Shown: piece by piece, positions 1-9,366 of the stretch
Layout: each line of letters starts with the position of its first letter
Position numbering within the stretch: the first letter of the stretch is position 1
Assembly: GCA_020055655.1 (NCBI GenBank)
Contig: JAIPUR010000011.1
Location: 1-64,000 of the forward strand
Direction: 5' to 3'
Origin: Methanosarcinaceae archaeon
GTDB taxonomy: Archaea > Halobacteriota > Methanosarcinia > Methanosarcinales > Methanosarcinaceae
Length of the DNA: 64,000 bases
Program-made: the position numbers and the translations under genes
The notes under the pieces: generated by a model
The model's input: the letters and a program-made list of their open reading frames with translations, nothing else
Databases searched by the model: none
What the model was told of the DNA's origin: nothing

Positions 1-989
1 ATATAACTCTAAATGCGACTAAATCAATAACTGCATTCAGGTTTGAAACACTTGATCCAGCAGTTGTCGGAATAATTAACGAAAAGACAAAAACTGTTGC
101 CTTAAAAGTGCCCTATGGAACAGATATCACAGCGCTTACTCCAACAATAAATCATACAGGAAAAAGCATATCACCGAATATTCGAGTAGAACAAAATTTT
201 ACAAGTCCGATTATTTACACAGTTACAGCTGAAGACAATAGTAGCCAGAATTATACTGCTAGTGTGGATATAGCCCCCGACACAAGAACAACTCTAGCAA
301 CTACCACCAGTGGAGGTGGAGGTGGCGGAGGAGGCGGTGGCAACACTGGAGAAACATACGAAAATATTGCGTTTAAGGATGTAAGCTCAATATTCATAGG
401 AACAGGGAAGATAAATTTTGCATTCAACAGTGAAAGCAATGATATTCGCTACATAAGATTCGAATCATTGAAGAATGCAGGAAAAACAAGTACGACCATT
501 GAAGTATTGCACGATACATCTGCACTTGTCAGCAGTGCACCAAAAGGTATTGTTTACAGAAATATCAATATATGGGTTGGTAAAACGGGTTATGCAACAG
601 AAAGCAATATCTATGGCCCGGTAATTGGATTCAAGGTCAAAAAAGATTGGATCGAAATCCATGAGATTGATGTGGATAGCATCTCACTTAACCGATATGA
701 TGATGGAAAATGGAAACAACTTTCAACCAGCAATACAAACTCTGATGTCAAGAATCTCTATTTTGAAGCCAGAACTGATGGATTCTCATCTTTTGCTATC
801 ACAGGAGAATCAAGTGCTGAGAACAAATTGAATAGCCCATCTGACACACTATTTTCAACTGAGGATGATACATCAAATGTAAATAGTTCAGTAGAAAATA
901 TTACAAACCCAGATAAAACTCTTGATACATTGTCTGGATCTATATGTTTCCTTATATTATCTATAGTCTGCTTCCTTATTCGGAAGTAG
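1..989 (+). CDS. PGF-pre-PGF domain surface protein, 5'-truncated
   Basis: C-terminal part of an exported protein; the reading frame is open from the window edge (codons begin at base 3), so the true start lies outside. In order it shows an immunoglobulin-like segment with the pattern IINEKTKTVALKVPYGTDIT, a run of ten glycines (bases about 313-342), a PGF-pre-PGF domain (bases about 346-807), an acidic Ser/Thr/Asn-rich stretch with N-glycosylation sequons, and a C-terminal hydrophobic segment ending in Arg-Lys. Family knowledge: such proteins are S-layer-associated and membrane-anchored. The tail lacks a clear Pro-Gly-Phe sorting motif. The same linker and domain recur at the end of the next gene, so the two are paralogous in their C-terminal parts. 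Confidence 0.8.
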   Translation, partial: ITLNATKSITAFRFETLDPAVVGIINEKTKTVALKVPYGTDITALTPTINHTGKSISPNIRVEQNFTSPIIYTVTAEDNSSQNYTASVDIAPDTRTTLATTTSGGGGGGGGGGNTGETYENIAFKDVSSIFIGTGKINFAFNSESNDIRYIRFESLKNAGKTSTTIEVLHDTSALVSSAPKGIVYRNINIWVGKTGYATESNIYGPVIGFKVKKDWIEIHEIDVDSISLNRYDDGKWKQLSTSNTNSDVKNLYFEARTDGFSSFAITGESSAENKLNSPSDTLFSTEDDTSNVNSSVENITNPDKTLDTLSGSICFLILSIVCFLIRK

Positions 990-1141
990 TAATTTCTTTT
1001 TTATTTTAAGCACATAATCATAAAATTTATGAATTGGCGTTGTTGATACATATTTGCATAAATATATATTTCATATTACAGTAGGTAAATGTATATTGAA
1101 AATAATAAACTTGCACAATATAAAATCAAGGACGTTGGGTC

Positions 1142-4100
1142 ATGCATATCAAAAACAAACTCCATATCAAGCTAATTTTAGTTCTTGCAATTATTTTAAT
1201 TACTACATTAAACGCTTCAGGAAGATTAGATATCGAAGATAGTGATAGTAAGCTAATTCTACTGAAATCTGGATATATAGATACTAGCAGTACCATAAGA
1301 TCAGATGAGCAAACTGATGAAGCCGCAAATACAAGTTATTCCACCCAATCTGTAATCAGTGCAGAAAAATACTATATTGTACAATTCACTGGGCCCGTAC
1401 AAGAAGAATGGAAGCAGAACATAATTTCAAAAGGCGCTTTAATATTCAGTTATATTCCAAACAATGCATTTGTGTTCAGAATGAATGAAAATGTGATGAT
1501 ACAAGTTCAATCTTTGGAGTTTGTGAATTGGGTTGGAGAATACCATGCATCCTACAAATATGAACAGCAATTGACAAATAATGAAAATATGCATTTATCA
1601 GGAATTGAGCTCGATAATAATAACGTATACCACGTAGTCCTTTTTTCAACAGTGGATAATGAAGGAATAAGTACTTCCATCGGAAATATTGGTGGGACAA
1701 TACTGTCCATATCAGGAAATGTATTGAAAGTACAAATCCCTGAAGATAAAATACCGGAAATTGCTTCTATAAATGGAATCAGTTGGATTGAAAAATATAC
1801 ACATCCAACATTGAACAATAATATAGCTGCAGGTATAGTCAACATAGATACTGTACACAACACTCATGACTTAAACGGCAGTGGACAGATCGTGGCTGTT
1901 TGTGATAGCGGACTTGATACAGGTGTAAATAATAACACGATGCATGCAGACATATATGGAAGAATAATAAACATCACTGACCTTTCAAATGATGGAAGTG
2001 CTGCGGATCAATATGGACATGGAACCCATGTAACTGGATCGGTACTTGGAAATGGTTCCCTTTCTGGTGGAAACTACAGTGGAATGGCACCTGAAGCACA
2101 ACTGGTATTCCAGGCAATTGGTAATGACAGCAATCTTGTATTTTTGCCCGGTAATTTAAATGAAGTGTTCCAGCCAGCATATGACGATGGTGCAAGAATA
2201 CACACCAATAGTTGGGGAAGCTCTTCAACTGGAGAATATACTGTTTATTCACAGCAAGTTGATCAATTCATGTGGAGCCATCCTGACATGCTCATTCTTT
2301 TTTCAGCAGGAAATGATGGAACTGACCAAGACGGAGATGGAGTCATCAATAATGATTCTTTGGGTTCACCAGGAACTGCAAAGAATTGCCTAACCATTGG
2401 TGCTTCAGAGAACTACAGACCTTCCATTAATACTACTTACTATGATCTATCAACCTCATTATTCCCAATAAATCCTATCAAAGACGACTATACAGCTGAT
2501 GATATTGAAGGTATCGTTGCATTTAGTAGCCGAGGACCAACAGATGATGGAAGAATCAAGCCGGATCTTGTTGCACCAGGAACATATATAGCTTCCACAA
2601 GATCAAGCGTGAGCAGTGTTAAACACTGGGGAATAATTGATCCAAACTATATTTACATAGGTGGAACAAGTATGTCCACACCTATTACTGCCGGTTCAGC
2701 CGCTGTTGTCAGACAATATTATACTGATGTTGAAAATATAACTAATCCAAGTGCAGCTCTTTTGAAGGCTACATTGATAAATGGGGCATACGACATAAGT
2801 CCCGGGCAATATGGGACAGGAGCATTCCAGGAAATATCCAACAAACCAGACTATTCACAGGGTTGGGGACGTGTGGATGTCGAGAATTCAATATATCCAC
2901 GTAGTAAAACAATTCAATATTTTGACAGTATACCATTGAATTACAGTGAATCCTGGAATACAAGTTATAATATCCCAAGTTCATCAGAACCATTTAAAGT
3001 GACACTTGTATGGACTGATTATCCTGGAGATGCTGCTGTAGTTCCACAACTGGTAAACAACCTTGATCTAATCGTAACTAACCCCAATGGTACATATTAC
3101 GGAAATGACGGACCAGATGCTATCAACAATGTTGAAGCAGTAGAATTATCGCATACTGTTGCTGGTAATTATACAATAAAAGTAAATGGAACGAATGTTC
3201 CACAGGGTCCTCAGAACTTTTCACTTGTTGTTACCTATGAAGATTCTGATGTATTCCCATATCATAATTCATATACCAACAACAGTACAACTGCTGTTTC
3301 TATTAATCTTACACATACCAATGGTATCAATGTGAGTTCTGTTGCTATGCTAATCGATGAGGCAACAGTAATACATTCCGCCCAAAGCATAGATGGCGGT
3401 TACAAGATAGAGAATCTGACAGCACAACCATACTCTGAAGGATATCATAATGTTTCTGTCAATGCACTGACAAACTTCAGTGAGCAATTGAACCATAGCT
3501 GGACTTTCTATGTTAGTGCTGAGCAAAACATAATAACTATACAAGGACTTCAGGAAAATTCGGTAAAACAGGAAGAAGTCTTTGACATCAATATTAGTAA
3601 CAGAAAATCATGCGACTTCTGGTATAATGTGAATAATGGAACCAATTCCACAGAAGAAGATACATTCTCATTCAATGCTACCTTAAACCTGACTGAAGGA
3701 AACTACAACATAACAGTTTATGCACAGGACATAACAGGATTTATCAATTCCAGCCTTGTGAACTTTACAGTATTTACAAGTCAAGCTGAAATTGATTCAC
3801 CATCATCTGACACAATATATTATCTGCCAAGCAACAGTTTTGCACTGAACGGAACTTGTGGAATTGCGACAAATGTTTCAAGCTTTGTGAACGATGCAAT
3901 TACAAACGCATCCTATCCAGTATCAAATGGAATATTCAATCTCAGTAGTGTTCCACTTGAGAATGGAACAAATACCATTAACATTACGTCAATATTCAAC
4001 AATTCACAGAATGATCATTTCAGCTCCAATACAAGCATTTACTTAAGTCTTGGAGATACCATCAACACCACTGGTAATGATGAAGCAATACTTCAGGTTC

Positions 4101-5422
4101 CAGGAATGGACACAAACATAACCCAGCCTGTACTTGACTTCAATATTACAGGAACATCTGCAAATCCAGGAAATGTTTCTGTTGCCATCATAAGAGGAAG
4201 TGAAGCAGGAAATGGTTCAATTATTACCAGCCCGATAATCAACACCAGAATCCTCAATGAATCAGATGCTGATTACCTGCATCAGTTTGGAATGGATGTA
4301 TCACTAACACTTGGATATGATAACACTCGTGCAAACAATACAGACAAACTTGTGATCGCATATTACAATGACACTGCAGGAGAATGGGTGCCTTATAGAA
4401 GTACTGTAAACACCACTGGAAAAGCAGTAGCTGCAAATATAACTCATCTGGGCACCTACATAACTCTTGAAGATAACACAGCTCCAATAGTAAGTAGCCT
4501 TTCAGGAGCTGCCACTACTTCTTCAGTCACACTAACATGGCAAAATTCAGATGATACTGAATATGTCGAAATTTGGAGAAATGGAGCATTTTTAACTAAC
4601 AGTACACTTTTACAAATTACAGATAACGGACTTTCTCCTAGTGCATCATATGAATACAGTCTCAAAGCTATCGATTATGTTGGAAATATTGGAAACTGGT
4701 CTAACCTAACAGTATCAACCAGCACACAAACTACCACAAGCAGCGGCGGAGGCGGTGGCGGTGGAGGTAACACCGGAGAAGAGTATGAGAATATCTTATT
4801 CAAAGACGTACTCGTAGTCTATGCTGGAAAAGATTCAGCGGTCGAATTCGACTTTGATGATGAAAAGAACGATATTGAATTCATCAAGTATTACTCACTA
4901 AGAAATTCAGGAAAAATTAGCACAACTATTGAGATCCTAAAAGATACTTCAGCACTTGTAGGAACCCCAGCTCCGGAATCAGTATATAGAAACCTGAATA
5001 TATGGCTTGGCAAGACCGGATACGTTAATGACGTAAATCTCAGAGATCCTGTAATCGGATTCAGAGTGAAGAAGGAATGGTTGAGTGAACAAAATATCGA
5101 CCTTAGATCTGTACTCCTTAGAAGGTACAATGAAGGAGCATGGGAAGAGCTTCCAACCACCGGAACAAGAGAAGATGATACGTACTTCTACTTCGAAGCA
5201 AGCACACCTGGATTTTCACCTTTTGCAATAACAGGAATATCACTGAATAAACCAGTGGAAGAAAAGGAAAATGATGATCCCTCCCTGAGCTCAGACGGCA
5301 TAAAGCTCCCTGAGTCAGAGGATGAAGAAAGTGAAGAAAGCGAAAGCATACCACTTATAGGACCTCATTTTACAGTATTAATATTAACAATTGCTGGCAT
5401 TTTGAGAAGACAGCAAAATTAA
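1142..5422 (+). CDS. Secreted subtilisin-like (S8) serine protease with C-terminal PGF-pre-PGF domain
   Basis: Large exported protease of 1,426 residues. A signal peptide (residues about 5-27) is followed by a propeptide-like region and an S8 catalytic domain at about 230-590. The triad is visible: Asp255 in CDSGLDTG, His293 in HGTHVTG, Ser510 in GGTSMSTP, with the oxyanion Asn391 in SAGNDG. Beyond it lie a beta-sandwich convertase-type domain, several Asn/Thr-rich Ig-like domains full of N-glycosylation sequons, a fibronectin-III-like segment (about 1115-1195), an eight-glycine hinge, a PGF-pre-PGF domain (about 1210-1365) and an acidic stalk before a terminal hydrophobic segment ending RRQQN. 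Probably acts at the cell surface. A TATA-like stretch (AAATATATAT) lies in the 150-bp gap upstream. The substrate is unknown. Confidence 0.9.
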   Translation: MHIKNKLHIKLILVLAIILITTLNASGRLDIEDSDSKLILLKSGYIDTSSTIRSDEQTDEAANTSYSTQSVISAEKYYIVQFTGPVQEEWKQNIISKGALIFSYIPNNAFVFRMNENVMIQVQSLEFVNWVGEYHASYKYEQQLTNNENMHLSGIELDNNNVYHVVLFSTVDNEGISTSIGNIGGTILSISGNVLKVQIPEDKIPEIASINGISWIEKYTHPTLNNNIAAGIVNIDTVHNTHDLNGSGQIVAVCDSGLDTGVNNNTMHADIYGRIINITDLSNDGSAADQYGHGTHVTGSVLGNGSLSGGNYSGMAPEAQLVFQAIGNDSNLVFLPGNLNEVFQPAYDDGARIHTNSWGSSSTGEYTVYSQQVDQFMWSHPDMLILFSAGNDGTDQDGDGVINNDSLGSPGTAKNCLTIGASENYRPSINTTYYDLSTSLFPINPIKDDYTADDIEGIVAFSSRGPTDDGRIKPDLVAPGTYIASTRSSVSSVKHWGIIDPNYIYIGGTSMSTPITAGSAAVVRQYYTDVENITNPSAALLKATLINGAYDISPGQYGTGAFQEISNKPDYSQGWGRVDVENSIYPRSKTIQYFDSIPLNYSESWNTSYNIPSSSEPFKVTLVWTDYPGDAAVVPQLVNNLDLIVTNPNGTYYGNDGPDAINNVEAVELSHTVAGNYTIKVNGTNVPQGPQNFSLVVTYEDSDVFPYHNSYTNNSTTAVSINLTHTNGINVSSVAMLIDEATVIHSAQSIDGGYKIENLTAQPYSEGYHNVSVNALTNFSEQLNHSWTFYVSAEQNIITIQGLQENSVKQEEVFDINISNRKSCDFWYNVNNGTNSTEEDTFSFNATLNLTEGNYNITVYAQDITGFINSSLVNFTVFTSQAEIDSPSSDTIYYLPSNSFALNGTCGIATNVSSFVNDAITNASYPVSNGIFNLSSVPLENGTNTINITSIFNNSQNDHFSSNTSIYLSLGDTINTTGNDEAILQVPGMDTNITQPVLDFNITGTSANPGNVSVAIIRGSEAGNGSIITSPIINTRILNESDADYLHQFGMDVSLTLGYDNTRANNTDKLVIAYYNDTAGEWVPYRSTVNTTGKAVAANITHLGTYITLEDNTAPIVSSLSGAATTSSVTLTWQNSDDTEYVEIWRNGAFLTNSTLLQITDNGLSPSASYEYSLKAIDYVGNIGNWSNLTVSTSTQTTTSSGGGGGGGGNTGEEYENILFKDVLVVYAGKDSAVEFDFDDEKNDIEFIKYYSLRNSGKISTTIEILKDTSALVGTPAPESVYRNLNIWLGKTGYVNDVNLRDPVIGFRVKKEWLSEQNIDLRSVLLRRYNEGAWEELPTTGTREDDTYFYFEASTPGFSPFAITGISLNKPVEEKENDDPSLSSDGIKLPESEDEESEESESIPLIGPHFTVLILTIAGILRRQQN

Positions 5423-5461
5423 TATTAAACTGCTAACCTTTAAAGACCGGAGATATTCAAA

Positions 5462-6487
5462 TTGAAAGGAACAGTCCTTGGTATAGAAGGCACTGCATGG
5501 AATCTCAGTGCAGCTATTGTAAATGAGAAAGAAGTTGTTGCAGAAGTTACCGACACATACAGACCAGCAACAGGCGGAATACATCCTCGTGAAGCTGCAC
5601 AGCACCATGCTAAATATGCATCATATGTTGTGAAGAAAGTCCTAAAGGAATCTAAAGAAAAAGGCATTGATCCACAAGAAATAGATGCAATTTCATTTTC
5701 ACAGGGCCCGGGACTTGGTGCATGTCTGCGTACAGTGGCAACAGCAGCTCGTATGCTTGCTATAAGTCTTGATAAGCCACTTATAGGTGTGAACCACTGT
5801 CTTGCACATATTGAAGTAGGCCGTTGGATGACACCTGCAACTGATCCAGTCACACTATATGTTAGCGGGGCGAATTCCCAGGTACTTGCATACAGACGTG
5901 GCAAATACAGAGTATTTGGAGAAACATTGGATATCGGCCTTGGGAATGCATTTGATAAATTCGCAAGGAACGCAGGAATCAGCCATCCCGGTGGTCCGAA
6001 AATAGAAGAGTTGGCCAGGAATTCAACTAATTACGTACCCCTGCCTTATGTTGTAAAAGGAATGGATTTTTCATTCTCGGGTCTTTCAACAGCAGCCAGT
6101 GAGGCACTTAAAAAACACTCCCTTGAAGATGTATGTTATTCACTTCAGGAAACTGCTTTTGCAATGGTGGTGGAGGTTACCGAGCGAGCCCTTGCACATA
6201 CCGGTAAAAATGAAGTTTTGCTTGGTGGTGGAGTCGGAGCTAATATGCGACTTCGGGAAATGCTGGACATAATGTGTGATGAGCGTGGAGCTTCGTTCTA
6301 CGTTCCTGAAAAAAGATTCATGGGAGACAATGGAGCCATGATAGCATATCTTGGGCTTTTGATGCATGATTGCGGAAATGCTATAAAAATAGGAGATTCA
6401 CATGTTGATCCCAATTTCAGACCCGACGACGTTATAGTTAACTGGATCAATGAAGTCTCAGTGGAGGATAAGGATGTACCTTACTAG
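5462..6487 (+). CDS. kae1: tRNA N6-adenosine threonylcarbamoyltransferase Kae1 (KEOPS subunit)
   Basis: Catalytic ASKHA-fold subunit of the KEOPS complex, which transfers threonylcarbamoyl to A37 of ANN-decoding tRNAs. The N-terminal MKGTVLGIEGTAWNLS is typical, as are the metal-binding His pair in NHCLAHIEVG, SFSQGPGLGACLR, the phosphate loop GGGVGAN and the terminal FMGDNGAMIAY. 341 residues is normal for a free-standing Kae1. The start is a TTG with GGAGAT seven bases upstream; no upstream ATG fits. The end overlaps bud32 by 14 bases in another frame, although in many Methanosarcinales the two are one fused protein. Confidence 0.95.
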   Translation: MKGTVLGIEGTAWNLSAAIVNEKEVVAEVTDTYRPATGGIHPREAAQHHAKYASYVVKKVLKESKEKGIDPQEIDAISFSQGPGLGACLRTVATAARMLAISLDKPLIGVNHCLAHIEVGRWMTPATDPVTLYVSGANSQVLAYRRGKYRVFGETLDIGLGNAFDKFARNAGISHPGGPKIEELARNSTNYVPLPYVVKGMDFSFSGLSTAASEALKKHSLEDVCYSLQETAFAMVVEVTERALAHTGKNEVLLGGGVGANMRLREMLDIMCDERGASFYVPEKRFMGDNGAMIAYLGLLMHDCGNAIKIGDSHVDPNFRPDDVIVNWINEVSVEDKDVPY

Positions 6488-7046
6488 TGGAGCTGAGGCT
6501 AGGGTAAGGCTAGAAGGCACCACAATTATCAAGGAAAGAGTGCCAAAGAGATATAGACTCATAGAGCTTGATAACAGAATCAGGAAAGAAAGGACACGAG
6601 CTGAAGCACGCCTTTTATCTGAAGCAAGGCGAGCAGGCATCCCAACTCCTGTAATTTACGATGTTGATAATTATGAAATAAAAATGCAGTACATAGATGG
6701 AACTGCATTAAAGCATGTAATAAATGATAAGCTGAGTGAGAAATTAGGAGAGCTTGTTGGTAAATTGCACATGGCAGAAATTATTCATGGCGACCTTACA
6801 ACATCAAATCTAATGCTTTTTAACAATAAGATCTACATGATAGATTTTGGCCTGGGATTCATAAACTCAGGAGCTGAAGCCAGAGGTGTGGACATACACG
6901 TACTTTTCCAGACATTTATTAGCAGTCATCAAGATCATGAAGCACTTAGCAATTCATTCTGCAAGGGATACAGACAGGTTTTTGCTGAGGCAGATGAAGT
7001 GATTGAAAGAGTTAAGCAAATAGAGAAAAGAGGAAGATATGCGTAA
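6474..7046 (+). CDS. bud32: KEOPS complex kinase/ATPase Bud32
   Basis: Small atypical kinase of the KEOPS complex that regulates Kae1 through its ATPase activity. Visible motifs: GAEARVRLEG (N-lobe start), IIKERVPKRYR, catalytic loop IIHGDLTTSNLML (HGDLTTSN) and the metal-binding DFGLGF. I place the start at the ATG at 6474, which has GGAGG six bases upstream and gives the usual MYLTSGAEA start; an in-frame ATG at 6450 lacks a ribosome binding site and would add eight atypical residues. The 3' end overlaps the next gene by 8 bases, so kae1, bud32 and the pyrophosphatase gene form a tightly coupled operon. Confidence 0.94.
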   Translation: MYLTSGAEARVRLEGTTIIKERVPKRYRLIELDNRIRKERTRAEARLLSEARRAGIPTPVIYDVDNYEIKMQYIDGTALKHVINDKLSEKLGELVGKLHMAEIIHGDLTTSNLMLFNNKIYMIDFGLGFINSGAEARGVDIHVLFQTFISSHQDHEALSNSFCKGYRQVFAEADEVIERVKQIEKRGRYA

Positions 7047-7584
7047 AATTGTTTTTGTCACAGGTAATCAAGGGAAGCTCAAAGAGGTTCAGGAGATATT
7101 GGCCACAAAAGGTATTGAAGTAGTCCAGAACAAAGATGGATATCCGGAATTGCAGGAAGATGAACTTGAGCCAATAGCGGCTTATGGAGCAAAGCTTACG
7201 TCAGAAAAACTTGGAATGCCAGTAATAGTAGATGACTCCGGATTATTTATCAAGGCACTCAATGGTTTCCCAGGGCCTTATTCTGCTTTTGTGGAAAACA
7301 AACTTGGGAATCAAAAAGTGCTGAAGCTCATGGAAAATGAAGAAGACAGAACTGCTACATTCAGATCGGTCATTGGGTTTTGTGAACCTGGAAAAGAACC
7401 ATTGACATTTACAGGTAATGTCCGGGGAAATATTGATTTTGAAGAAAAAGGTAGCGGTGGTTTCGGATACGACCCTGTTTTTGAATATAACGGGAAGACT
7501 TTTGGGGAATGGGGAGATGAAGAAAAAAATAAAGTCTCACACAGAAGACAGGCGCTTGATAAATTCCTTGAATGGTTGCAATAA
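7039..7584 (+). CDS. XTP/dITP diphosphatase (RdgB/HAM1 family)
   Basis: Hydrolyses non-canonical purine triphosphates (XTP, ITP, dITP) to monophosphates, cleaning the nucleotide pool. The N-terminal FVTGNQGKLKEVQEIL is the family signature, followed by VDDSGLFIKALNGFPGPYS and the C-terminal substrate-pocket motifs GGFGYDPVFEY and SHRRQALDKF. 181 residues is the usual length. The ATG overlaps the end of bud32, a gene order known in other archaea. Confidence 0.94.
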   Translation: MRKIVFVTGNQGKLKEVQEILATKGIEVVQNKDGYPELQEDELEPIAAYGAKLTSEKLGMPVIVDDSGLFIKALNGFPGPYSAFVENKLGNQKVLKLMENEEDRTATFRSVIGFCEPGKEPLTFTGNVRGNIDFEEKGSGGFGYDPVFEYNGKTFGEWGDEEKNKVSHRRQALDKFLEWLQ

Positions 7585-7594
7585 GGATGAAATA

Positions 7595-8185
7595 ATTGAA
7601 ATACAACTGGATTCCTTCCTAAGGGATACAAGAGGTATAGACACAATCGCCATGAAAATGGTCTTTTACCTTGCCATCACAGGAACTATTTTACTTCTTG
7701 TTACAGTCTCATGGGGAAACATATCCCCTTATTTTGACAGGAGCAGCACTGATGAACAGATCAAAGATGCTGCCATTGAACTTTTATCAATTCAGAATGG
7801 ATATGCCAGAGATTTGAGGGACAGCGCAGCCATCCAGGGTTCCACATGTACAATTGAGCTTTCACTCTCGGAAAATATAAAATATCTGGCCTTAGGAATT
7901 GATCCTGACCCTGATTCTAATGGAAACTTAACAGATTCTACATGGAAAATGGAAAATAATACTATACTCATCCAATATAGAAATGGGGAAAAAAATCGTT
8001 TTTTAATTAGTGGAGAAGATATCCGATTCAGAAATGGAATTGTTGACCATAACGACAAATGGAATCTGAATTATTCTGAGAAAAATATAGTTCAAGGAAT
8101 AGTTATAGAAGAACCAGTTAATGGAGAATTTGTATTTGAACTAATACAAGATACTAATGGAAAATACACATTATCCCATTTCTAA
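7595..8185 (+). CDS. Pilin-like / archaeal membrane-anchored protein of unknown function
   Basis: Not recognised as a named family. The protein begins with a short charged stretch (SFLRDTRGIDTIAMK) and one N-terminal hydrophobic helix (VFYLAITGTILLLVTVSW), then an extracytoplasmic beta-rich domain of about 150 residues. This layout resembles archaeal type IV pilin-like proteins. No ATG, GTG or TTG fits the likely start. GGATGA (7585-7590), right after the preceding stop codon, points to an ATT at 7595; alternatives are TTG 7568, inside the previous gene, or ATG 7652, which would cut off the charged leader. Co-oriented with and probably co-transcribed with the pyrophosphatase gene. Confidence 0.6.
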   Translation: MEIQLDSFLRDTRGIDTIAMKMVFYLAITGTILLLVTVSWGNISPYFDRSSTDEQIKDAAIELLSIQNGYARDLRDSAAIQGSTCTIELSLSENIKYLALGIDPDPDSNGNLTDSTWKMENNTILIQYRNGEKNRFLISGEDIRFRNGIVDHNDKWNLNYSEKNIVQGIVIEEPVNGEFVFELIQDTNGKYTLSHF

Positions 8186-8239
8186 TTAGATAAAACCAGA
8201 ACTAAAATTGATCAAATAAAAAATAGATGTGGTAAAGTA

Positions 8240-9121
8240 TCAGTATCGCAGAGATACGAACTTTTTATCGAAGTAAGCACCTGGCGTTGTGAAATCGAAT
8301 ATAACAAGTGCACCTGCTTCCGGTCTTACCTGGAAAGATACTTCAGTTCTTGGAGAGAGACCATCATATTCAGAATCATCTACCCCAAATACTTTCCTAA
8401 TATCAACAACTACTTCCATAATATCACCAGTTCTCAATACCGGTTGCGTTGCTTTGAAAGTACTTTGATCGCGTATCCTTACAGGCTCGACTGAGAAATA
8501 CTCAGCAGTTGGCTTGTGCGTATCATCATTTTCATCACTCGTGTCATAACGAACATTAGCCACATGGGCACCATCTGAAAGATAAATAATTAACTGGGAA
8601 AGGTCAACATCTTCACTACCAGGACCTAACGAAACAGATATGTGAAGTTTGCTTATTTCACCGTATTCAAGAGTATCATCTACAGTTATCACACCATTTG
8701 TAGTAGTAGTACCATCATCAACAACAAAATTATATGAACCTGCTGAAGTGAAACGATCTTCATAGTAAGAACCATCCTCTACAGAACTGTTTAACCCATT
8801 TACAGAAACATTAAAATTGCCAGATTCAGATATCCATTCTACCATAGCACCTCGATGGATACTTAAATTTGTAGGAGAGACCACACCATCAGTAACCGTT
8901 ACTGTAGAATATATTCCACGTTCCCCATCAACACGATCAACACGCATATTAGATGCGACTTCTCTTGTGGTTTCCTGTCCGGTCTGTGAAGCTTTTTGCT
9001 GTAAAACACCGGAAGTCTTAATCAATAAAGCGGATGCTACAGCAGCCACTAATACCATTGAAATGAATATGATCAAGGTACCTATACCTACCTGTGCACG
9101 GGTGTCCCTGTGCATTGCCAT
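8240..9121 (-). CDS. Archaellin (archaeal flagellin) with inserted beta-sandwich domain
   Basis: Structural subunit of the archaellum. The class III signal peptide is clear: basic MAMHRDTRA followed by [20 protein letters not shown], processed before the hydrophobic assembly helix. Residues about 35-66 and 152-293 match the normal archaellin body ([11 protein letters not shown], then [20 protein letters not shown] and the C-terminal [15 protein letters not shown]). Between them, residues about 68-148 form an extra domain with a cupredoxin-like pattern ([15 protein letters not shown], then [11 protein letters not shown] and NGVITV) but none of the usual copper ligands. At 293 residues it is about 80 longer than the archaellins I know from relatives. 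No other archaellum genes occur in the window. Confidence 0.9.
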   Translation of the reverse strand: MAMHRDTRAQVGIGTLIIFISMVLVAAVASALLIKTSGVLQQKASQTGQETTREVASNMRVDRVDGERGIYSTVTVTDGVVSPTNLSIHRGAMVEWISESGNFNVSVNGLNSSVEDGSYYEDRFTSAGSYNFVVDDGTTTTNGVITVDDTLEYGEISKLHISVSLGPGSEDVDLSQLIIYLSDGAHVANVRYDTSDENDDTHKPTAEYFSVEPVRIRDQSTFKATQPVLRTGDIMEVVVDIRKVFGVDDSEYDGLSPRTEVSFQVRPEAGALVIFDFTTPGAYFDKKFVSLRY

Positions 9122-9366
9122 CTTCTGATTTGCTTTCGTGCTATTCCCTCATCAAATTGTAGCAATCGTGTAACAGAAATAGATTATAATTGATACTATA
9201 TTAATTCTATTACTAAATATATTTTGAAATTGCTCTAGATATAACAAGACGGAAAACATTCATTTCCGGAAGTTATATGCTATTACTATAATATAACATA
9301 TATAATATATATAATATTCCACTCTTGGTATTCAATTGCGAATAAGATTCAAAAGAAGAACAATTT

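Noticed and set aside
313-342. GGA/GGT repeat tract as a microsatellite or phase-variable element
   Set aside because: It encodes a poly-glycine hinge, is mixed in codon use and recurs in the paralogue; multiples of three would not switch the frame.
5440-5904. Minus-strand open frame of 154 codons opposite kae1
   Set aside because: Complementary to a clear Kae1 coding region; no family features.
9250-9268. CGGAAA/TTTCCG inverted repeat upstream of the archaellin gene
   Set aside because: Only six pairs, without T-run and not aligned with a clear TATA box; too weak to call as a site.
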